Origin: Streptomyces sp. CG 926
GTDB lineage: Bacteria > Actinomycetota > Actinomycetes > Streptomycetales > Streptomycetaceae
Assembly (NCBI RefSeq): GCF_003148825.1
Contig: NZ_QGGZ01000024.1
Location: 1-64,000 of the forward strand
Reading direction: 5' to 3'
DNA length: 64,000 bases
Shown: piece after piece, positions 25,201-31,906 of the stretch
Numbering within the stretch: the first letter of the stretch is position 1
Layout: each line of letters starts with the position of its first letter
The notes under the pieces: model-generated
The model's input: only the letters and a program-made list of their open reading frames with translations
Told to the model about the DNA's origin: nothing
Databases searched by the model: none
Made by a program: the position numbers and the translations under genes

Positions 25201-27006
25201 GTGTCTGAGTCTGAGTCGTACGACTACGACGTCATCGTCATCGGATCGGGGTTCGGCGGATCGGTCTCGGCGCTGCGCCTGACCGAGAAGGGCTACCGGG
25301 TCGGCGTCCTGGAGGCAGGACGCCGCTTCACCCGCGAGAGCCTGCCGAAGAACAGCTGGGACCTGCGCAACTACCTGTGGGCCCCGGCCCTCGGGCTGTA
25401 CGGGATCCAGCGGATCCACCTGCTCGGCAACGTGATGGTGCTCGCGGGCGCCGGCGTCGGCGGCGGCTCCCTCAACTACGCCAACACCCTGTACGTGCCG
25501 CCCACCGCCTTCTTCGAGGACCGGCAGTGGGCCTCCATCACCGACTGGCAGGGCGAGCTCGCCCCCTACTACGAGCAGGCCAAGCGGATGCTCGGGGTGC
25601 GCCTCAACCCGACCATGACCCCCTCCGACGTCCACCTCAAGGCGGCCGCCGAGAAGATGGGCGTCGCGGACTCCTTCCACATGGCCCCGGTCGGCGTCTT
25701 CTTCGGGGACGGCGACGACGCCGACGGGCAGCCGAAGGTCCGGCCCGGGGACGAGGTCCCCGACCCCTACTTCGGCGGCGCCGGCCCCGCCCGCAAGGCC
25801 TGCACGGAGTGCGGCGAGTGCATGACCGGCTGCCGGCACGGCGCGAAGAACACCCTGAACGAGAACTACCTGCACCTCGCCGAGCGCGCCGGCGCCGTCA
25901 TCCACCCGATGACCACCGTCACCGCGCTCTCCGACCACCCCGAAGGCGGCCACCGCGTCCGCACCGTCCCCACCGACGGCCGCAGGCGGGGCCGGGCGAA
26001 GGTGCTGCGCGCCCGGTACGTGGTCGTCGCGGCGGGCACGTACGGCACGCAGACCCTGCTGCACACGATGAAGGACCGCGGGGAGCTGCCCGGGATCTCG
26101 CCGCGCCTCGGCGACCTGACCCGGACCAACTCGGAAGGCATCATCGGCGCCCAGACCGACGACCGCCGCTACCGCAAGCTGCACGGAGGCGACCGCCGGG
26201 CCGACTTCACCCGGGGCGTGGCGATCACCTCCTCCGTGCACCCCAACGCCGACACCCACATCGAGCCCGTCCGCTACGGCAAGGGCTCCAACGCCATGGG
26301 GTTCATGACCGTCCTCCAGGTCCCGCACAGCGCGCACCGGGTCCGTGCCTGGCTGGGCCGGACGGTGCGGCACCCGGTGCAGCTGGCGCGCTCGCTGTCC
26401 AACCGGCGCTGGTCGGAGCGGACCATCATCGGCCTGGTCATGCAGTCGCTGGACAACTCGCTGACCACGTACCGCAAGCCCGGCGGGATCGGGAAGGGCC
26501 TGCTCACCGCCCGCCAGGGCCACGGCGCCCCGAACCCGGTCCAGATCGCGGAGGCCACGCAGGCCGCGACCCTGCTCGCCGAGGAGATCAACGGCTTCCC
26601 GGGCAGCAACATCGGTGAGCTGATGGGGACCCCGCTGACCGCGCACTTCCTGGGTGGCTGTCCGATCGGCGCCTCGCCCGAGGAGGGGGTGGTGGACCCG
26701 TACCACCGGCTCTACGGGCACCCGGGCATCTCGGTGGTGGACGGCGCGGCCGTCTCCGCGAACCTGGGGGTGAACCCGTCGCTGACGATCACCGCGCAGG
26801 CGGAACGGGCGATGTCGTACTGGCCGAACGTGGGGGAGCGGGACCCGCGGCCCGAGCAGGGGGCCGGCTACGTGCGGCTGGACGCGGTGGAGCCGGTCCG
26901 TCCGGCGGTCCCCAAGGAGGCCTTCGGTGCACTGCGGCTGCCGTTCATGGCGGTCCCGGAGGTTCCGCCGCGCCGGCCGGTGAGTGATTCGGAACCGACG
27001 ATGTGA
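25201..27006 (+). CDS. GMC-family FAD oxidoreductase with a ferredoxin-like Cys cluster (ChoD-like)
   Basis: A 601-aa flavoprotein of the cholesterol-oxidase-like GMC group. FAD motif GSGFGG near residue 15, GAGVGGGSLNYANTL, and the C-terminal FAD contact SVVDGAAVSANLGVNPS. Residues 201-211 (C201, C204, C207, C211; C-x2-C-x2-C-x3-C) resemble an iron-sulphur site and are shared, as I recall, with mycobacterial ChoD (Rv3409c), also a neighbour of guaB3. The ChoD relatives' true substrate is debated. GTG start at 25201 following GGGGC, 11 bp after the dehydrogenase gene. Followed by a strong terminator. Confidence 0.88.
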   Translation: MSESESYDYDVIVIGSGFGGSVSALRLTEKGYRVGVLEAGRRFTRESLPKNSWDLRNYLWAPALGLYGIQRIHLLGNVMVLAGAGVGGGSLNYANTLYVPPTAFFEDRQWASITDWQGELAPYYEQAKRMLGVRLNPTMTPSDVHLKAAAEKMGVADSFHMAPVGVFFGDGDDADGQPKVRPGDEVPDPYFGGAGPARKACTECGECMTGCRHGAKNTLNENYLHLAERAGAVIHPMTTVTALSDHPEGGHRVRTVPTDGRRRGRAKVLRARYVVVAAGTYGTQTLLHTMKDRGELPGISPRLGDLTRTNSEGIIGAQTDDRRYRKLHGGDRRADFTRGVAITSSVHPNADTHIEPVRYGKGSNAMGFMTVLQVPHSAHRVRAWLGRTVRHPVQLARSLSNRRWSERTIIGLVMQSLDNSLTTYRKPGGIGKGLLTARQGHGAPNPVQIAEATQAATLLAEEINGFPGSNIGELMGTPLTAHFLGGCPIGASPEEGVVDPYHRLYGHPGISVVDGAAVSANLGVNPSLTITAQAERAMSYWPNVGERDPRPEQGAGYVRLDAVEPVRPAVPKEAFGALRLPFMAVPEVPPRRPVSDSEPTM

Positions 27007-27010
27007 CAGC

Positions 27011-27049
27011 GGTGGGTACCGCGCTCCCCCTCCGAGCGCGGTACCCACC
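27011..27049 (+). terminator. Terminator after the GMC oxidoreductase gene
   Basis: A perfect 15-bp stem, GGTGGGTACCGCGCT (27011-27025) with its complement (27035-27049), beginning 4 bp after the stop. Confidence 0.9.
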
Positions 27050-27172
27050 GCGGTACATACGTGACAGATGTTCAGCCTTGATGGTTGTACCGGAATCCGT
27101 CCTACCGAGCTGTGGTGTCGATCACACAGTGAAGTGTGCAACTGCGACTGATGTTCGACAGTCAATCGCTGC

Positions 27173-28846
27173 ATGAGAAAGCGCATCTCGTTGCTGACCG
27201 CCGGCGCCCTCGTGGCGCTGGGAGCGGCCATCACGCCCGCACACGCCGCGGACCCCGTGTTCACCCTGGCCGGACCGGCCGGGATCGGCCTGCGCCCGCA
27301 CCCCGGGCAGAGCGGTGAACCGCAGAAGACCTCGGTGGAGTTCCGGATCGTCAACGACTCCACGACGACGTTCGACCGCCAGAGCACCTTCACGATCGAC
27401 CTGGGCGCCCTCAAGGGCGTCGCCGACGTGACGCTCGCCAAGAACCAGGGCGCGGACTGCAAGCTCACGGCCGCGGCCGTGACCTGCAAGAGCTGGGCCC
27501 TGTGGACGGGCGAGAGCACCGTCGTGGACCTGGACCTCAGCGCGGCCAAGGACAGCAAGGTCGGCGCGACCGCGGACCTGACGGTCACCGGCGCGGCGGA
27601 GGGCGCCACCTTCAAGGCCGCCACCACCAAGGTGCGCGTCGGCGGCCCCGACCTGGTGCTGGAGCGGGCCAGGCTGAAGGCGGAGCAGAAGCCGGGCGAC
27701 AAGCAGAACCTGTCGATCGTCTTCGCCAACGAGGGCACGGACCCCGTCGACGGCGTGGTGCTCGAAATGCGCACCACGCACGGCATCGACCTGGTCGAGC
27801 AGTACGACAACTGCTCCTACTCCGACGACACCCGCCCGGGTCAGCCGTGGAACACCGGCTGGAGCACGGTCCAGTGTCTGCTGGAGGGCGAGTACGAGCC
27901 GGGCGCGGTCTACGGCGTCGACGGCCCGCTGACCCTCAAGGCCGCGCCGCACGCCTTCATCGACGGCCTGACCTACGCGGTGTACGCGGCCGGCGACCAG
28001 CCGAAGGCGGCGAAGAACCGCACCTTCGCGAGCGCCGGCAAGCCGGCGGCCGGCAACAAGCTGGCCGCGGCGAAGCAGGCCCCCAAGGCCGCGGCCCGCT
28101 CCGCCCAGCCGGCGGCGGACCTCGACCCGTGGAACAACATGCAGGAGTTCGACTTCGCGACGCGGAACACCGCCGACCTGGTCGCCACCGGCGTGTCCCT
28201 CAAGGGCAAGGCGGGCGAGACGGTCGACGCCTCCTTCGGCTTCCACAACAACGGCCCCGCGTGGGTCGCGTACCTGCGTTCCGGTGAGGACGTCGCCCGC
28301 ACCGACATCGTGATCCCGGCGGGTGCGAAGGTCACGAAGGTCCCGGCCGGCTGCACGGGCGTCAACGCCGACGGCACCCACCGCGAGCAGACCCTGGGCG
28401 CACCGCGCTACTTCTGCTCCACCGGTCATGTCGTGGGGGAGAAGGAGACCTTCTCCTACCCGTTCCAGCTGAAGATCGAGAAGGTCGTCGCCGACGCCAA
28501 GGGCTCGATCGCGGTGGGCCAGTGGACGCCGGAGGGCACCACGGGCCAGCGCTGGGACCCGAACCACGCCAACGACAAGGCGGCCTTCGTGATCAACGCG
28601 AAGGACGCCGGACCGGCCCCGACCACCTCCACCTCGGCCACGCCGAGCCCGACGCCGACCGGCTCCGCGACCGCCACCGCGACGCCGAGCGCCTCGGCCA
28701 CCGGTGCGGGTGTCACGACCAACGGCGGCGGACTCGCCTCCACCGGCAGCTCCGCCCAGCTGATCGCGCTCGGCGGCGCGGTGCTCCTGGCCGTCGGCGG
28801 TGGGCTGTTCCTGGCGTTCCGCCGCAAGGCGGGCGCCCACGCGTAA
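27173..28846 (+). CDS. Secreted cell-wall-anchored protein (LAXTG sortase substrate)
   Basis: A 557-aa surface protein. A Sec signal peptide (RKRISLLTAGALVALGA..., cleavage after AHA near residue 26) precedes Ig-like/DUF11-like beta domains (VEFRIVNDS, LSIVFANEGTDPVDGVVLEM, ASFGFHNNGPAW). A Ser/Thr/Pro/Ala stalk comes next, then LASTG, a hydrophobic helix and a basic tail (RRK). LAXTG is the motif cut by class E sortases in Streptomyces, so covalent attachment to peptidoglycan is expected. Cysteines occur in pairs (about C103/C111, C221/C238), suggesting disulphides. No obvious ribosome site precedes the ATG. The binding partner is unknown. Confidence 0.88.
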   Translation: MRKRISLLTAGALVALGAAITPAHAADPVFTLAGPAGIGLRPHPGQSGEPQKTSVEFRIVNDSTTTFDRQSTFTIDLGALKGVADVTLAKNQGADCKLTAAAVTCKSWALWTGESTVVDLDLSAAKDSKVGATADLTVTGAAEGATFKAATTKVRVGGPDLVLERARLKAEQKPGDKQNLSIVFANEGTDPVDGVVLEMRTTHGIDLVEQYDNCSYSDDTRPGQPWNTGWSTVQCLLEGEYEPGAVYGVDGPLTLKAAPHAFIDGLTYAVYAAGDQPKAAKNRTFASAGKPAAGNKLAAAKQAPKAAARSAQPAADLDPWNNMQEFDFATRNTADLVATGVSLKGKAGETVDASFGFHNNGPAWVAYLRSGEDVARTDIVIPAGAKVTKVPAGCTGVNADGTHREQTLGAPRYFCSTGHVVGEKETFSYPFQLKIEKVVADAKGSIAVGQWTPEGTTGQRWDPNHANDKAAFVINAKDAGPAPTTSTSATPSPTPTGSATATATPSASATGAGVTTNGGGLASTGSSAQLIALGGAVLLAVGGGLFLAFRRKAGAHA

Positions 28847-28881
28847 CGGCGTACGCCGCGTACTCCACGCGACAACGCAGA

Positions 28882-28915
28882 ACGGCCGGCCCGGGGCGTC
28901 CCCCGGGCCGGCCGT
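28882..28915 (+). terminator. Terminator after the LAXTG protein gene
   Basis: A perfect 15-bp G/C stem (28882-28896 with 28901-28915) and a CGTC loop. Confidence 0.9.
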
Positions 28916-28980
28916 CCTCATACGGGGTGACCGGGCTGCTGTCCCCTGCCGTCCGGTCACGCGAAGGAGCGAGGTCCCAC

Positions 28981-29006
28981 GACGCACGCTCCACGGGGCG
29001 TGCGTC
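28981..29006 (-). terminator. Possible terminator of the chorismate mutase transcript
   Basis: GACGCACGC (28981-28989) and GCGTGCGTC (28998-29006) form a 9-bp stem with an 8-nt loop, about 120 bp beyond the chorismate mutase stop. The 277-bp stretch 28847-29123 contains this, the terminator at 28882 and nothing else I can support. Confidence 0.45.
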
Positions 29007-29123
29007 TCATCGCTCCAGCGGATCCACGCGTGGTGTTGCGGTTCCGCGGCTGGCTGACGCGGACATCCTCACCAACGAAGGGCCCCAAGGCCGGTCACGG
29101 TCCGGACGGGTGACGAACAGCCG

Positions 29124-29387
29124 TCACACGCGCCCCCGGCACAGCTCCAGCAGGGTCATGGCGAGGGCGGTGCCGGGCTTTCCGAGCGCGTCGCTCCAGT
29201 GCGAGAGCACCTCCATCTCGCGCGACAGGTGCACCCGTCGCCCGCCGGACGCGATCCGGGCGTCCTGGATGACCGTCGAGACGGCCATCCGCTCCTGGAT
29301 CAGGCCGATGATCCGGTCGTCGAGGGCGTCGATGCGCGTGCGGGAGTCGGCGATCAGCTGCTCGGGGGTGGTGGTGATCGTGGTCAT
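29124..29387 (-). CDS. Chorismate mutase (AroQ class)
   Basis: Rearranges chorismate to prephenate, the branch into Phe and Tyr synthesis. The 87-aa protein is a single AroQ helical domain: IADSRTRIDALDDRIIGLIQERMAVS carries the first-helix Arg, Asp-Asp and second-helix Arg of the active site. V(I)QDARI and the downstream REMEVL helix follow. It is free-standing and cytoplasmic (no signal peptide), unlike the secreted *AroQ type. Start ATG 29387 has a strong AGGAGAG site. A promoter, a 22-codon peptide with Phe-Leu-Phe-Thr-Tyr and a 16-bp-stem hairpin precede it, so attenuation by aromatic amino acid supply is plausible. Confidence 0.88.
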   Translation of the reverse strand: MTTITTTPEQLIADSRTRIDALDDRIIGLIQERMAVSTVIQDARIASGGRRVHLSREMEVLSHWSDALGKPGTALAMTLLELCRGRV

Positions 29388-29428
29388 GGTCTCTCCTGAT
29401 GGTGTCGTGCCGGCAGGAGCGGGAACGC

Positions 29429-29464
29429 GGAAGCGCCCCGGTCCTGTCGGACCGGGGCGCTTCC
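29429..29464 (-). terminator. Attenuator-type hairpin upstream of chorismate mutase
   Basis: A perfect 16-bp stem (29429-29444 with 29449-29464) with a 4-nt loop, transcribed between the leader peptide and the chorismate mutase gene. A terminator here would stop the transcript 41 nt before the ATG unless overridden, which is the geometry of transcription attenuation. Confidence 0.7.
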
Positions 29465-29489
29465 GGGAAGTCAGTGGCTCAAGCGAGCA

Positions 29490-29558
29490 TCACGAGGACC
29501 CATGGCGACCGGACCGACCGGTGCCATAGGTAAAGAGGAAGCTCAGCTGCTTGCGCAT
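29490..29558 (-). CDS. Putative 22-aa leader peptide with clustered Phe and Tyr codons
   Basis: The ATG at 29558 opens a 22-codon frame ending in TGA (29490-29492). Codons 7-11 read Phe-Leu-Phe-Thr-Tyr, the end products made from the downstream enzyme's product. Immediately after the Tyr codon the RNA can form a hairpin (ATGGC-ACCGG / CCGGT-C-GCCAT, 29502-29527), the position of an attenuator pause/antiterminator stem. A promoter-like TAGTAT lies 7 bp upstream of the ATG, predicting a leaderless start. I could not find a convincing alternative antiterminator pairing by eye. Not proven to be translated. Confidence 0.5.
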   Translation of the reverse strand: MRKQLSFLFTYGTGRSGRHGSS

Positions 29559-29565
29559 GCCGCGG

Positions 29566-29594
29566 ATACTACCTTCCGTCCCCTTCTGGGCCAA
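29566..29594 (-). promoter_or_regulatory. Promoter of the leader peptide/chorismate mutase transcript
   Basis: Minus strand: TTGGCC (29594-29589), 17-bp spacer, TAGTAT (29571-29566). The -10 overlaps the TAG stop of the upstream DUF7848 gene, and initiation is expected at or next to the leader peptide ATG (29558). Confidence 0.55.
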
Positions 29595-29850
29595 TCACGT
29601 TCGGATACTGAGACAGCTCGGCGGTGGGCGTCGCGCGGGCGTGGTCGGTGTACACGCGCCGGAAGAGGACGTGGCCGGTCCGCCCCGTGTGCCGCAGCGC
29701 CCAGTCCTGGGCCGCTCCTTGCTCGTCCAGCGGCCCTGACTGGGCCCCGCAGAGGTACGCCGTGCAGAAGGCCTCGTAGGTGACTCCGCCCTCCGGCGCG
29801 TGCCGGATGGTGTGTTCCACGTACCTGAGCACAGCGCGACGGTTCAGCAT
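29569..29850 (-). CDS. Small DUF7848-like protein
   Basis: A 93-aa protein: NRRAVLRYVEHTIRHAPEGG, then a Cys in EAFCTAYLCG, QDWALRHTGRTGHVLFRR and a short tail. The two cysteines and the W-x4-H-x4-GH pattern match the small Streptomyces DUF7848 proteins, often encoded beside XRE/DUF5753 regulators; function unknown. The start ATG (29850) overlaps the stop of the upstream 65-aa gene (ATGCTGA), so translation is probably coupled. It reads away from the DUF6879-XRE pair 336 bp upstream, and its 3' end merges into the chorismate mutase promoter. Confidence 0.75.
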   Translation of the reverse strand: MLNRRAVLRYVEHTIRHAPEGGVTYEAFCTAYLCGAQSGPLDEQGAAQDWALRHTGRTGHVLFRRVYTDHARATPTAELSQYPNVIGPEGDGR

Positions 29851-30041
29851 CGGGTGCGCCCTCGATGAGCGACGATCTCCACATTGCAGTCCGAAACCGC
29901 CGAGTGGTCGCCCCGCCGGTAGGCGTCCGAGCGCTGCTGAGCAAGCGCCGCGCACACGTCACAGCCTGCGGCCGGCCTGGGAATCACGCCGGGCAGCGAC
30001 AGGTGGGCCGCCGGGCTCATGATGGTCTGCTGCGAGGTCAT
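29844..30041 (-). CDS. Small conserved-type protein with GCDVCAAL motif (65 aa)
   Basis: A 65-aa protein: PAAGCDVCAALAQQRSDAYR, then GDHSAVSDCNVEIVAHRGR. I recall this pattern (GCDVC-x-AL, a basic helix, D-x-SAVSD-x-NVEI-x-x-H) in many small Streptomyces proteins beside DUF7848 and XRE regulators; no function is established. A C-x2-C pair and a later Cys may bind metal. The start is the ATG at 30041; an internal ATG at 30023 is also possible, and neither has a strong ribosome site. Overlaps the DUF7848 start by 7 bp. Confidence 0.65.
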   Translation of the reverse strand: MTSQQTIMSPAAHLSLPGVIPRPAAGCDVCAALAQQRSDAYRRGDHSAVSDCNVEIVAHRGRTRC

Positions 30042-30114
30042 GAACTGGACGCTAGGGACGGCCGGTTGAGACGAACAGAGACTATTCTCGATTATTCGCG
30101 CACCCTGGTCCGTC

Positions 30115-30130
30115 ATGCATCGACATGCAT
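30115..30130. promoter_or_regulatory. Palindromic ATGCAT pair between the divergent cassette halves
   Basis: ATGCAT-CGAC-ATGCAT in the 145-bp gap between the 65-aa gene and the DUF6879 gene. Each hexamer is itself palindromic and the whole has dyad symmetry except in the centre. Being AT-rich in a GC-rich region, it is a candidate operator for the XRE regulator of the cassette. Confidence 0.4.
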
Positions 30131-30186
30131 GCCTGGCCGCCGACATCCTGTAGACCACGGCTCTCCCGCAGTGAAGGGCAGGACCA

Positions 30187-30945
30187 ATGGCACGCAGGTT
30201 GCGCTTCAACGGAACAGGCAGCGGCGAAGGTGGCTGTCCCGCTGTGCACGAGGATCTGGACAGCGGAGAAATGATCGTCCACGGAGCGCCGCTCACAGAT
30301 CCCGAGGACGTTGCCCAGCTTCGGCACTTTTCGCAGGGTGAGGTGGCGATTGTGGTTCCGCGTGAACTGCTCGTCGGCTTCGGACCCAAGGAGGTCGTCC
30401 GCCGCCCCCGCATCATCGGCCTCGAAGCCTTCGGGCTGCTGTTCGAGAAATTCGAGCACACGGCGTGGCGACTGGAGACGCGGCGCCGGTACGTCTCCGA
30501 CGAGGCCACCGACACCTATGCCCAGTTCCTGCGGGGTGAGAGCCCGTCGTGGGATCTGGGAACGGCGTGGAGCACGGTCATCCGAGAAAAGACGGCGGGC
30601 GGGGCGATGGTCGGTCGCGTACGCGTGGTCGATGACCCCGTGACCCTGGGGCAGCTCTACCTGATGGCGCACACGGTGAAGAACTCCGCGCTCGGCGAGA
30701 ACATCCGCATTCTTCGGCGTGGAGAAGCCGAGCGGATCCATCTGCCTGCCGAGGATTTTTGGATCTTCGATTCCCGGCTCGTCGCCGTGCTCAATTTTGA
30801 TGACGGAGACAACCTGGTCGATGTGGAGCTGATCACCGAACCAGCTGTGGTCAATCGATATGCGCAGGTGCGGGACGCCGCCTGGCATCGCGCCGTTCCG
30901 TCCTCGACATTCGCCGAACACCTGGCAGCGGCCGAGCAACAGTGA
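30187..30945 (+). CDS. DUF6879 family protein
   Basis: A 252-aa protein with two parts. Residues 1-65 (ARRLRFNGTGSGEGGCPAVH, DLDSGEMIVHG, VAIVVPRELLVGFGP) form a small separate domain. Residues 70-250 match DUF6879: FEKFEHTAWRLETRRRYVSDE, a GESPSWD loop, YLMAHTVKNSALGENIRILRR-type core, and DFWIFDSRLVAVLNFDDGD. DUF6879 proteins in Streptomyces accompany WhiJ-like XRE/DUF5753 regulators in place of the more usual DUF397 partner. The next gene begins inside its stop (GTGA overlap), so they are one operon. Confidence 0.82.
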   Translation: MARRLRFNGTGSGEGGCPAVHEDLDSGEMIVHGAPLTDPEDVAQLRHFSQGEVAIVVPRELLVGFGPKEVVRRPRIIGLEAFGLLFEKFEHTAWRLETRRRYVSDEATDTYAQFLRGESPSWDLGTAWSTVIREKTAGGAMVGRVRVVDDPVTLGQLYLMAHTVKNSALGENIRILRRGEAERIHLPAEDFWIFDSRLVAVLNFDDGDNLVDVELITEPAVVNRYAQVRDAAWHRAVPSSTFAEHLAAAEQQ

Positions 30946-31790
30946 CCACGGACTACCAGCAGGCAAGATCGGCCCTGGGGGCCAGACTGCGGGAGCTGCG
31001 CGAATCCTGCCCCGGCAACCGGCTCACCGGTGCCGCGCTCGCAGCACGTCTCGGCTGGACCCAGTCGAAGGTCAGCAAGCTGGAGACGGGACGGCAGACG
31101 GCGACGGCCGACGACCTGACGGCGTGGGCGGCAGGGGTTGAGCAACCGGAGGCAGCGGAGGAGCTGCTCTCCCGGTTGCGTGGGCTGGAGTCCCGCATCC
31201 GCTCGTGGCGCCGGCAGCTGGCCGCGGGACTTCGACCCGTGCAGGACGTGCACAACGAGGCCCAGGCCGGTGCGACAGTGCTGCGGGCCTGGGAATCGGC
31301 CTGGATCGTCGGCGTGCTCCAGACCCCGGACTACGCACGTGCGATCTTGAGTCGGTTCGCCGAGCTGCACCGCGCCCCCCGGGACGTCGAAGAAGCGGTG
31401 CGTTCCCGGATGAAGCGGCAGGAGGGACTGTACGACTCGGGCAAGCACTACCGGATCCTGCTCTGGGAGGCGGTGCTCCACGCCCGGATCTGCCCACCCT
31501 CCGTGCTCGCCGCCCAGCTCGACCGCCTTCAGGGCGTGATCGGTCTCGACACCGTGGAGCTGGGGATCGTGCCGCTCGACGCAGCGTTGAAGATCCCCCC
31601 GGGTCTGGGGTTCTGGCTCTACGACGACCGGCAGGTGATCGTGGAGACCTGGCACGCGGAACTCTGGCTGGACGATCCGGACAGCATCGCCACTCACCTC
31701 CAGGTCTGGCATGCGCTTCGTGCGTCCGCCGCTTTCGGGGCAGACGCGCAACGGTTGATCGGCCGTGCCCAGCGGGCCACCGGCGCCTGA
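30942..31790 (+). CDS. XRE-family regulator with DUF5753 (WhiJ-like)
   Basis: A 282-aa regulator. The XRE helix-turn-helix spans about residues 8-65 (ALGARLRELRESC, LTGAALAARLGWTQSKVSKLETG). DUF5753 follows from about 105 (LRAWESAWIVGVLQTPDYARAIL, RMKRQEGLY, ILLWEAVLHARI, and VIVETWHAELWLDDPDSIATH). WhiJ is the best-known relative; these proteins are numerous in Streptomyces and act with small partners such as DUF397 to influence development and antibiotic production. GTG start overlaps the DUF6879 stop by 4 bp. It lies directly upstream of guaA with 116 bp between. Confidence 0.9.
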   Translation: MTTDYQQARSALGARLRELRESCPGNRLTGAALAARLGWTQSKVSKLETGRQTATADDLTAWAAGVEQPEAAEELLSRLRGLESRIRSWRRQLAAGLRPVQDVHNEAQAGATVLRAWESAWIVGVLQTPDYARAILSRFAELHRAPRDVEEAVRSRMKRQEGLYDSGKHYRILLWEAVLHARICPPSVLAAQLDRLQGVIGLDTVELGIVPLDAALKIPPGLGFWLYDDRQVIVETWHAELWLDDPDSIATHLQVWHALRASAAFGADAQRLIGRAQRATGA

Positions 31791-31906
31791 ACCTGCCCCG
31801 CCGGAGCGCCCGCGTGGCGTCGGACTCGGATGGTGAGACGAAGAGGGCCCGGCGGCCCCCGTTAGAATCGACAAAACAGCCACCTCTTCCGCCGGAAGGC
31901 CGCCCC

